Position numbers and translations under genes: made by a program. The notes under the pieces are model-generated. The model saw nothing but the letters and a program-made list of their open reading frames with translations. It was not told where the DNA came from and searched no databases. Source: Pavlovales sp. CCMP2436 (lineage: Eukaryota; Haptophyta; Pavlovophyceae; Pavlovales). From it: DNA of 18,308 bases. The DNA lies in NCBI GenBank assembly GCA_026770615.1, contig MU631349.1:355763-374070 (forward strand), read 5' to 3'. Shown one piece after another: positions 9,104 to 17,582 of this stretch. How positions within the stretch are numbered: position 1 is the first letter of the stretch; each line of letters opens with the position of its first letter.

Positions 9104-9310
9104 TGCACAATAAAAAGGATTATCGCAGCGTGGCGAGCTGACGCGGGGGACAACGACATAGTGCGGTATGTATAAAGGTTTAAATAAATTTTACCAATGT
9201 TTAACAGTATTCAGTAGTGACTACGTCACGGGGCGCGATTGTATAGGTACTAACGACATAGTGCCGTGTATAAAAACAATTTACTAATGTTTATTAGTGT
9301 TTATCAGAGT

Positions 9311-9529
9311 ACTGAGAATTCTAAAAAAAAGTACGCAAAACATCAATAAACCATAAATTAATCATACCATAGTGGTAATAGATCATATAAATATACGACA
9401 AGGTGCGGGCACCGTACCATAATGCCGTAAATATAAGTATTTATCATCATTTATAATTATTTATTAGATTTTATTAGTTTTTTATTAAATTTTTATTAGA
9501 TATTTTTTACTTTTTATTAGAATTCTCAG
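9311..9529 (+). repeat. ~215-bp AT-rich block, copy 2
   Basis: Diverged direct repeat of 8791-9007, ending at the same ttctcag. The 3' end of the small minus-strand ORF at 9485-9712 runs into this copy. Confidence 0.8.
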
Positions 9530-9712
9530 CGCCTTCACGATCTTGTTGATGTCCTTCAAGCACGTCGCACAGCAAAAGTAGTGGTCGTCGTCATCTTCAT
9601 CGGAATCGTACTCCTTTGAGATCACGACGATCGCCATGTCCACAAGCATCTTGAGGGTGATCTTCGGCTCGTCCTCCTTCAGCGCCTCCATCTCGGGCGT
9701 CGGCTCGGTCAT
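9485..9712 (-). CDS. 75-aa acidic Cys-containing hypothetical protein
   Basis: ATG at 9712. It has an acidic N-terminus, a hydrophobic stretch (LKMLVDMAIVVIS), an Asp-rich segment (EYDSDEDDDDHY), then FCCATCLKDINKIVKALR. No family recognised. Codon use from 9530 to 9712 is GC-rich like the host, unlike the rest of the island, and the switch to AT-rich sequence occurs exactly at the repeat boundary near 9529. The last ~14 residues (ILIKSKKYLIKI) thus come from repeat DNA, so the original 3' end is probably missing. It is divergent from the ORF starting at 9797. Confidence 0.4.
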   Translation of the reverse strand: MTEPTPEMEALKEDEPKITLKMLVDMAIVVISKEYDSDEDDDDHYFCCATCLKDINKIVKALRILIKSKKYLIKI

Positions 9713-9796
9713 GGGCTCGGTGCTCGGAAATCTTGCGAACAGTTGCGTAAATTTTTAAAAAATCATCTTTAAAGAGGGTTTTTTCAAACGCTAAGC

Positions 9797-10054
9797 GTGA
9801 ATGAGATCAATCAATATCTTCAGATCCCAGATAATTTATTCAAATTACAAAACAAAAATTATGACGCGTTGAAAGATCTAACTCCTTGGTTAACTAATAC
9901 GAAGGAGGTAATTGATATTATTAATTCAAATACTAATTGGAAGACCGATAGCAGTCGTGCTAAATTTCTTGGTAGGATTTTAAAACTAAGGAGATTATTC
10001 CAACCCTTGAAAAATCGCATGTCTCAGACTACATATGAGGAATTAGACTACTGA
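9797..10054 (+). CDS. 85-aa hypothetical protein without ATG start
   Basis: Open frame ending TGA, basic in its second half (RAKFLGRILKLRRLFQPLKN), with no recognised domain. The only early start is GTG at 9797; upstream the frame is open only to a TAA near 9770. It may be a 3' exon (a possible acceptor ctaag lies just upstream), a fragment, or a chance ORF. Its end overlaps the right arm of the 9163-10078 inverted repeat. Confidence 0.3.
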   Translation: MNEINQYLQIPDNLFKLQNKNYDALKDLTPWLTNTKEVIDIINSNTNWKTDSSRAKFLGRILKLRRLFQPLKNRMSQTTYEELDY

Positions 10055-10086
10055 ATACTGTCAAACCTTTATACATACCGTAATAT

Positions 10087-10189
10087 ATTGTTAAATACTT
10101 ATAAGACATATTTAAACCCTCTTGATACACGTCACTCTCTCGTTCTATTTTTACATACTATTTAATACTGTTAAATACTTATAAGACAT
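10087..10189. repeat. Short direct repeat at right end of AT-rich island
   Basis: tgttaaatacttataagacat occurs at 10088 and again about 80 bp later at 10168. After the second copy composition switches abruptly to GC-rich at about 10190. Confidence 0.75.
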
Positions 10190-10790
10190 TGTCCCCGGAT
10201 CCGCAGATTCAGAGCGCAGCATTCGAACACGCACGTGCCCAGCGCCGAGTTCGAGCTCAGAGCTCAAGCACCCGCTCCGCGTCCGCTCGCCACTTTTGAA
10301 TCATCCACCCACTCACACACCTTTCTCTCAGTTAGGTCAACCGACACAGCCGAAATGGGGCATCGCTGCTACCCAGCCGACCTTCGGCCTCCCTGTCTGG
10401 TTTCGCCGGGCGAGCGACAGCCGCCCGCGGTATGCACACGTTCAGACTGCGCACGCCCGAACCCCCAAGCCTCGGCAGCGCCCCCGAGAGTCTACCCCCT
10501 TGGCCGGCGCTGGGTCCCCCCCAGCGTTCGCTAGAGGACGCTGACCGCCCCCCCCCGGGCACGTGCGCCGGCAACGTCCGTTGCCGAAGCGCCTCGGGAG
10601 CGGCCACTCTTGGAGACTCCCCGTGCGTCGACCCTGTCGCAACCGCGTTGCTCGGGCGACCTTCCAGTCCCGGCACCGTCTCCGGCACTGTCCCGGCACG
10701 CTGGTGACGTCAGGAAGTCCAGTCGCTCAGCGACTTGAACGCCGGATCACGCTGGCAGCCGCCGCGTGACAGTGGGCCTGGCCGCCTCGC
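10190..10790. other. GC-rich segment, no supported gene
   Basis: Several overlapping open frames on both strands, none with a recognisable domain. Composition returns to host-like. No repeat copies are found here except a small palindrome gagctcagagctc near 10253. Confidence 0.5.
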
Positions 10791-10925
10791 GCCCGCAGCT
10801 ACTCCATAGCTGCGGCGTTGCACGAGGCCGCTTCGCCCACCGGAGCCAGTGGGCCGGGTAGCATCGCGTCTACAGCTACTCCATAGCTGCAGCGTCGCAC
10901 GAGACTGCCTCGCCCACTGGCTCCC
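10790..10925. repeat. Tandem hairpin pair (77-bp spacing)
   Basis: cagctactccatagctg occurs at 10796 and 10873; each copy folds on itself (cgcagcta/tagctgcg in the first). The inverted 12-mers gagccagtgggc (10843) and gcccactggctc (10912) also enclose the second copy. Copies are followed by similar g(t/c)(t/c)gcacgag sequence. Confidence 0.65.
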
Positions 10926-10964
10926 CCCGGAGGCCATGCATACGTATAACTTCTTATGACAATA

Positions 10965-10989
10965 ACAGTAAAACTGATAATCCAATCGA
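10965..10989 (+). repeat. 25-bp direct repeat, right copy
   Basis: Same orientation as 3247-3271 with two mismatches. It lies directly before the second three-hairpin repeat. Together the pair bracket 7.7 kb that includes the whole AT-rich island. Confidence 0.6.
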
Positions 10990-10991
10990 TT

Positions 10992-11066
10992 GGCGCTCCG
11001 TAATAGCATACGGATTTTCCGGAGCGCCTCTTCGCCGGCGGGCGATGCTCGGAGGCCAGGCAATAA
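10992..11066 (+). repeat. Three-hairpin repeat element, copy 2
   Basis: Nearly identical to 9016-9090. The first stem is intact, the second has one mismatch (ggcgatg), and the third is lost because the sequence diverges into a T run after gcaataagg. Confidence 0.7.
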
Positions 11067-11490
11067 GGTTTTTTTTATAAATCCATGTGGGTGTCTGTGT
11101 GTGTGCGCAAGATGTCGAGCTTGATACGGCCGAGCGCGTGTCTCGTCCGCAGCGAGGAAAGCAGGAAGGTCACGATTGAGTCGGCGAACGGTCGACAGCG
11201 AGAGAGGCACGAGAGCTGCGTGCAAGTTGGCGGGCGGACGCTCGAACAGCAATAGATTGATTTCCGAAAAGTCCGGCAGCACCGGACTTGCCAGCGCGAT
11301 CAGCAGCGAAGGGTTCCGTGTGGTCTTATAGGAGCGGGTTCCGGACATTCGCTGTTGCGCTCGGTCACGACGAGCTCCGTCCGGTATGTAAAGCGAGTTC
11401 TCGCTGTCGCGCGCACTCCGCGATAAGCTCTAGTATTGCTGTGCAATAAACCCATTTTCAAACCCATGTGGGTGTCTGTTGGGGTACGGT
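11067..11490. repeat. Segment flanked by ccatgtgggtgtctgt direct repeats
   Basis: The 16-mer occurs at about 11083 and 11465, each preceded by a gcaataa-containing stretch. The ~380-bp interior is GC-rich. A minus-strand open frame through it shows no recognised domain. Confidence 0.55.
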
Positions 11491-11623
11491 GTGTGTGTAA
11501 GTTTCTACTTAAACGTCCGTCCCCGGGAGGATCGCACTGGATATGAGCGTTGAAAAACACTCAGATCCAGGGATCCACCCCGAGCACACGGATACCGTCC
11601 CCACCGCTGATCACTTCAGACAC
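11491..11623 (-). repeat. Dispersed introner-like repeat, copy 2 (inverted relative to copy 1)
   Basis: Reverse-complement match to 689-820 over the whole ~130 bp, closer than either is to the intron copy. The outer end (ccgctgatcacttcagacac) mirrors the outer end of copy 1, so the two copies bracket 10.9 kb like terminal inverted repeats. Confidence 0.8.
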
Positions 11624-11800
11624 AGTGTGTATTTTAGATACTTTTCAAATTCTCGGTCAACCCATCAGTCAGCATTTAGTCATATTTGATAGATCTTCGG
11701 TCAGTGACCGGCGAATAAACAACTGAAATAAAAACAATTGCCAAGTTAGTTAGTAAGTTACTAGCTAGTTACCCCCAACTCTCGGCTCGAGTGCAGCGCG

Positions 11801-11894
11801 CCTACGTACGGCGCTCGCGGCCTACGCGCTTGCCGCTCGCGGCCTACGCGCTTGCCGCTCGCGACCTACGCGCTCGCGGCCTACGTGCTCGCGG
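11801..11894. repeat. Minisatellite of ~22/15-bp units
   Basis: Five consecutive units begin cctacg; units such as cctacgcgcttgccgctcgc lose an internal block in the last two copies (cctacgcgctcgcgg, cctacgtgctcgcgg). Confidence 0.85.
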
Positions 11895-12446
11895 AGGTTG
11901 TTAATTTCGAAGACGGATAAGTAGGGTTCGCTCTCTGAGTGGCTCGGGCGTGCGCCTCAGCCTTTCGCAGCAGGTGCTGCGTCGTCTGATGCCCGCGATG
12001 ATCGTCAACTCGGCCCCGGCTCAAAGTCCCCAGCCCCATCCTAATTTTACCGAACCGAACCTATAAAAAATAAGTGCGCATAATATGGCACTCATGAAAA
12101 ATACTCCTAAGAGGCACTGCACCCGGCAGGTAGCCATATTAACTAACTAAGCTATAGGTATTATCGGTGCAAGGATGTGTGTGTGCAAGCTGTAGAACTT
12201 ACAAGAATAATCGGAAGCAGCTGATCTGCTTCAAGTGTAGGTGAAGGTGGCGCCGTAGGCGATTTGTGGGGAGCAAATACGAGCAAAATACAAATTAGAA
12301 GCACGCTTGACTCTGTCCGCGGAGTTTTGTCGTCTCGGTCCGACCCTATAAAAGTTGTCGATCAATGTGCATCGGCCAGAGGCCAAATTTCGAGCTGAAG
12401 ATCTTTGGTCATGACTGGTCAATGAAGGTGATCTAAAAACCACAGC

Positions 12447-12515
12447 TAAGCGCAGCCAACTAAAGCACGTAGCAGGCAATGGGCGACACAGCGCTCAAAT
12501 CAGCACATCTTTTAG
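12447..12515 (+). repeat. Dispersed ~75-bp repeat, copy B, in dynein 3' flank
   Basis: Matches 2737-2812. It sits about 140 bp past the dynein stop codon, so it may be transcribed in antisense orientation as part of the 3' UTR. Confidence 0.7.
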
Positions 12516-12655
12516 GACACATTCATACAGCATTTCAATTTCAAACTACAGGCCTAACTAACAACTAACTAGTAGCTATTCTTTACGAGTAATATCACTA
12601 AGAAGCGAAATGAAATGTCCAGTGCCCTTGTGAGTAAGGCGCCGCGGACGGCACA

Positions 12656-12855
12656 TCAATAGTTGAGCGTGGTAAAGAGCGCAACGGCGCGCTTGATCCA
12701 GTGCGGGCTGAGTGTCTCCGCGTACTGACCGTAGACGCCGCTGCACACGTCGCGCGACGGCAGCTCCACGTAGAGCACGAAGTTGGTTGAGTGCCCAGTC
12801 GTCGAGAGCGTGCCCGCTCGAGTGAGCGTCTTGTAGACGGGGCAAATGTACACGC
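12656..12855 (-). CDS. Dynein terminal exon 9
   Basis: Two bases complete a glycine codon, then 65 residues and [23 protein letters not shown] is the standard dynein C-terminal block, and [15 protein letters not shown] is the end. Between ELPS and HWIKR there are roughly ten more residues than in familiar axonemal chains, including VYGQYAETL. This is either a lineage-specific insertion or, less likely, a very short unrecognised intron. Confidence 0.92.
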
Positions 12856-15800
12856 CTGGGGCACGGGGACAGAAAGCGTACACGGAGGTTCGCGGGTGTC
12901 AGAGAGGCATGACGCGATGGCGCTCACAAATGTGCACACACAGCAACTCAGGGCGCGCGGCTCACCCGTCTTTGGCGGCGTGCGATTGGGCTCCGGCTTG
13001 AGCCAGATGATCGGGAACGGCTCGAAGAGCGTCTTTGGCCGCGCCTCGGCGAGCGCGTGCGTGTCGTAGTCCCAGCGAGCCCCCTCGAGGAAGAGGCCGT
13101 ACACGTAGCAACCATCGCTCGGGGCCTCGCTGATCGCGTCGGGCGCCTTCTCGACGATCGTGAACGACCACGAGATCGTGTCGACGGCGATGACCGCCCG
13201 GCGCGCGTAATTTTGCATCGTGCCGGTCAGGAACGCCTGCGGTCGCAAGGGCGCCACGAAGGGGCGCAGGAGATGGCACCTCGCGTGAGGAAGGTAATAG
13301 ATGACGGCCAGAGGGCAGGAGAGACGCGCGTTGAAGGGCAAGAGAAAGAGGCGAGGGTAGGAGTGCGCACGAAAGGAGAGTCACACGCCAGAAGAGAGCC
13401 AACGGGCAGGCGAGCGTAGAGTAGGAGGGCAGGCGCACCTGCGGGAAGAAGAAGCCAGAGATCCAGTAGGCAGGCGGGGTCCCGCTCAAGAACCACTTGC
13501 TCAAGAAGCCAATGCGCTCCTGCAGGTCCGCCACCCACGCGGAAAGTGGCTTGAGCGACGGGTAGGCCTTGGCTGCCCACGCGGCAGGCACCTGGTTATT
13601 GAAGAGCGAGGTTGCGACATTGTCGAGCTCCTCCGACATGACCACAAGCCCCTTGAGCGCTTTCAGCAGGTCCTGCGAGGGAGTGGCCACGCAGGTAGGC
13701 CAAGGGCGGGAGAAAGGGGTGCGCGTGAGCTCTGACGCAGGTGTGGCTGCGGCGACCCGCCACGAGGGCGCAGAAGCTCGTCACCCGCAGGCTTTTTGAG
13801 GCGACAGAGGGTGGCGAATAGCAGAGCATGACAGGCATGAGCGCGGCAGCGGGGAGCACCTGCAGGCTCTTGTTAAGCGTCGCGATCAGCGCGTTGAAGC
13901 GCTTGCACTCCTGCGAGAGCACCGTGTTCATCGACTCGGTGTAGACGAGCGGGTACTTTTGCATCACCTGTGACGGGGGGGGGGGGTGGATGAGCAGGCG
14001 TGAGCGGGTTCTCAACGGCCGAGCCGCGACGGACGCGTAGCCTAGGGCGCACCTCGTCGAGCTCGAACGTCTTGAGCCCCAGGTCGAGGATGCCCTTGGC
14101 AGAGTCGGCCAGGATGTCGTCGCGCGAGCGCCCCTTGCCGCCGGACACCTTGGCCTGCAGCGAGAGCAGCGTCTCGCACATGGTGTTCGTCGCGCTTTGA
14201 GCGCAGGCGATGTCGGCGTTCTCGTGCAGGCCAAAGACCGAGGGGTGCGGGTTGAAGGGCATCTTGCCAATGTGCGAGAGGTAGTCGGAGCGGGTGCCCG
14301 TCGGCGGCGAGCGGTAAAACTCGCCGATGCCGAGCTGGAAGTCGTCGGAGAGGATGCCCTCCGTCATAAGCGCGGAAAGCATCGTCATGATCAGCCGCCG
14401 GTCCCAGTCGTCGGTGATGCGCCCGCCGTAGTTGATGTGCCCCGTCAGGTGCTCGAGCACCTGGTAGGGCACGTGCTCGTACTTATCGAGAAAGGACTCG
14501 AGCTGCAGCATCGAGCACTTGAGGTCGGCCGTGGTGAACTCGTACCGGATGTTGAAGCCGATCGGCCCGAACTTGCGCCGGTCCTGCACGAGGGGGGCGG
14601 GGTTGAGGTCAGAGGAGTAGTAGTAGTGGGCGCCAAAAAGCGGGTAGGAGGCAGTGGGTGCTAGCAGCGGGAAGCGGGAAGAGCTCGAACCTGCACGAGC
14701 GCGTGGAAGAAGCAGAGGCCAAAGAGGAGCTTCTTGAACTCGCGCGGCTTGGACGACTTTGAGAGGTACTCGTCGGTGAGTGGCATGTACGAGCCGACCA
14801 GGTTCATCTTGACGCCGGTCGGTGGCTCGTTTGTCATCTTGGCCGAGTTCTGCAGGATCGAGACGGGGAAGTGCTTGGAGGGCATCGACGTGAGCCACAA
14901 CCGGTAGTTCTTGTGAATCGTGTCGACGTCGTACTGCTCGACGATCGCCTCGAGCCGCGGCATCCACGAGATGCACAGGTGGCAGTTCTGCAGCATCACC
15001 CACGCGCCGCGCTCCATCGACGCGACCATCAGCTTCTCGGCGATTGGCCCCTGCCCCTGCCCGAGCGAGATGCTCGTGAACTTCTTGGACATCTTCATCT
15101 CGGCGGCGAACTCGACCACATTCTCCATCGGGTCGGCGCCGGACGAGAGCACGAAGACGAGCGGCACGAGGTGCGTCGCCTCCTTGAAGGACGCGGCCAA
15201 GTTGAATGGCGGCGGTTCGATGAAGCGCTGGCCGATCTGGTCGGCCACAAAGTCTTGGAAGCCCGGGACCACCTGACAGGGCGGGCAGTTACGTTTGGCG
15301 AGGGATGGGTGAGTGCATAGACAGGGATAGAGTAGGTTGGATTTCCCAGTACCGTTTTTCAAAATGGATTTTCTGTATTAAAACAGACGCATTCCGTTGA
15401 AATTGTTGATTGCGCCTGGGACCATTTTTAAACACAGAAAATCCATTTTGAAAAGCAGTTGGTCGGACAAGCATGAGTATTTGCGATTTGCATGAACATG
15501 AACAACCCCTTCAAACCCTGGCATAGATTGAGGAGTCGATTGCACGGATGGGGCGAGGTAGGGTGTGCGTGCGAGGGCAGGCTGGAGGGTTACCTTGTCG
15601 CCGCGCACGCAGCGGAGAATGAGCAGCTTCTGGAAGGAGGAGAGTCGCTCGTCCCACGGCGACGGCAGCTTGGCGTGGTGCGCGTTGTTGTCGTCAAAGT
15701 AGCGCTGCCACTCGCCCACCTGCGCGGCGAAGGACACGTCGAAGCCCTTGAGCGCCGGGAGGAGCGAGAGGGCCAGCACCGACGTCCAGATCTGCGCGGT

Positions 15801-17549
15801 CACCCACGCCGGGTCGGGGTTGGGCGTGGCCGTCTGCTGGCCGCTCGGCGCGGAGACGGAGAGCAGGAAGCGCCACTCCTCGAGGTCGATGAGGTGCTCG
15901 CCCATCAGCACCTGCACGCAGACGCTGAAGGAGAAGAGGAGCTTGTGCACCTCGAGCAGCGAGCGGCAGACGTTCTCGTAGAGGCTGTACGTGAAGAAGT
16001 CGTTGAGGCTCTTGATGCGCGCGCCCATCACGTCGGCAGGCTCCGAGTCGTCGATCGCGCGCATATAGAGGCTGACGAACCACGGGAGCGAGTACTGGTA
16101 CATCGGGTCGACCTGCGACATCTCCGCGACGCAGAAGAAGAGCACCGCGGCGCGGAAGGCGCACGGGCGGTACTGCTCGCGCGTCGCGTCGATCTTGACC
16201 TCCGTCTCGCGCGCCTCGGCCACCTTGACGTTGATCTCGTCCGCGGTCACCTTGGACTGCGCGAGGGTGTTGATGAGCTGCTCGTCGTCGAGGATGTCGC
16301 CCGAGGCCTCGGAGAGCAGGCGCAGCACCTCGTCCTGCAGCTCCTTGAGCTGCTTCTGCATCGCCGCGTTGGAGAGCACCAGCGCGTTCTTGGTCTCCTC
16401 GAGGTCGGGCCGCTCCTTGGCCACCACGATGCCAAGGAGCTGGTCCTCGAGCCCGTCCTGCGTGATGGTGAAGTTGAGCAGCGTCACCTTGACAGAGGCC
16501 TCGGGCGTGTAGTGCGGGTTGGCCAGCTTGGTCGTCATGTAGAAGGTGAAGTCGGCGTGGTACGGGATGGTATTCTCGCCGATGCGGATCACCTCCGAGC
16601 CGCTCAGCTTGAAAGTCTGCTTGAGCAGGATCGGCTCGAGCGCGGGGTCGAGCTCCTCGCCCAGGTTCTCGAGGATGACGGGCTTGCCGAACCGGACCGC
16701 GTTCTCAAGCGTACGGAGGAAGTCCTTGTCGCTCATCTTGACCACCTCGAGCGCGCGGTCCTTCTCCATGTTCTTGGCCCACTTGTTGGCCTGGCCCTGC
16801 GGGTCGATCATCAGCGGCCATCGCCGTGCGTTAGAGAGGATGAGCCCGTTCTCCATCGAGATCGAGTCGGAGGGAAGCCCGGCGATCGCCCACTGCCGCA
16901 TCCGCACTGCGTCCTGGAGGGTCGACATGAGCGTGACCCCCTCGGAGAAGGGCAGCTTCAGCTCGGCCATCTGCGCGCGCCACGTCGCGCACAGCTCGGC
17001 GCGGTAGTTCACGGTGAACGGGCCGAGGTAAGCGACCGACGCGGCGGCGACGAGCACGTCGCCGACGAGCGAGGCCTCGGCAGAGGTGAGCTGGTGCACG
17101 GTCTCCTTCCAGCGCACCTTCTCGCCGCCAAGCCCACCAAGCAGCCGCTGCGCGCGGTCCATCTTGACCGTCGCGTCGTCGACCTGGCGCTGCAGCGACT
17201 CCTTCTTGGCGACGCTCTGGTTGAAGGCGAACTCCAGCTCGGCAATCTTGTCCTCGACTTCCTTGAGCGTCGCGCGGAGCTTGTTGAGGTTCTCGGTCAG
17301 CACGTCGAGCTCCTCCTGCGCCGCGTTGAGCGCGCGCCGCTTTGGCTCGACGTTCTTGGCCACGTGGTGGTAGGTAAACATGGCGCGCACCCACTGGCAC
17401 ATCGCCTTGCACGACTTGGAGACCGCCTCGATCTTCTTGGGCTCGAAGTTGGGGTCGTTCATGTAGGGCTCAATCCGGGAGATTGTCTTCTCGGGAATGT
17501 TGTCCTGTGATGGAGAGAAGGAGGGGGGTGGAGGAAGAGGGGGGAGGGG

Positions 17550-17582
<33 letters not shown>

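Larger units (their letters stand above)
8466..9426. promoter_or_regulatory. Cluster of CATARTG-centred short motifs (iteron-like)
   Basis: Ten copies of ca(t/g)a(g/a/t)tg occur in similar contexts near 8468, 8539, 8610, 8693, 8847, 8897, 9157, 9257, 9368 and 9418. Several are true small palindromes (taccataatggta, taccatattggta, taccatagtggta); others read acatagtgc(c/g)g. Spacing is irregular outside the 71-bp units. The role, as replication iterons, operators or promoter repeats, is not determinable here. Confidence 0.45.
9163..10078. repeat. Inverted repeat enclosing ~0.9 kb
   Basis: The left arm at 9163-9224 reads ggtatgtataaaggttt, then, after a ~22-bp insertion, acagtattcagtagt. The right arm at about 10043-10078 reads the reverse complement without the insertion (actactgaatactgt, then aaacctttatacatacc). 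The enclosed sequence holds the divergent small ORFs. Confidence 0.75.
11624..12655. other. Dynein 3' flank, no second gene seen
   Basis: About 1 kb without a supported ORF. It contains the minisatellite at 11801-11894, a tataaaag sequence at about 12346, the dispersed repeat at 12447-12515, and the presumed dynein 3' UTR. No AATAAA was found on the minus strand just after the stop. Confidence 0.5.

Noticed and set aside
10235..10769. Overlapping ORFs in the GC-rich segment right of the island
   Set aside because: Multiple frames are open on both strands, as expected from composition; none is conserved-looking.
10710..11348. 212-codon minus-strand ORF
   Set aside because: It crosses several repeat copies and hairpins (three-hairpin element, tandem cagctactccatagctg); only a ~60-residue part looks protein-like and no family is recognised.
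12343..12352. TATA box (cctataaaag) as promoter of a downstream plus-strand gene
   Set aside because: No supported ORF follows on the plus strand before the dynein gene, so an isolated TATA match is not evidence of a promoter.
12791..14664. Several plus-strand and off-frame minus-strand ORFs over the dynein exons
   Set aside because: All are shadows of the dynein exons or run through introns; none has a recognisable domain.
15492..17510. 672-codon plus-strand open frame over the large dynein exon
   Set aside because: It is antisense to a well-conserved exon and its Arg/Leu/Glu/Val-rich product is typical of the complement of GC-rich codons.
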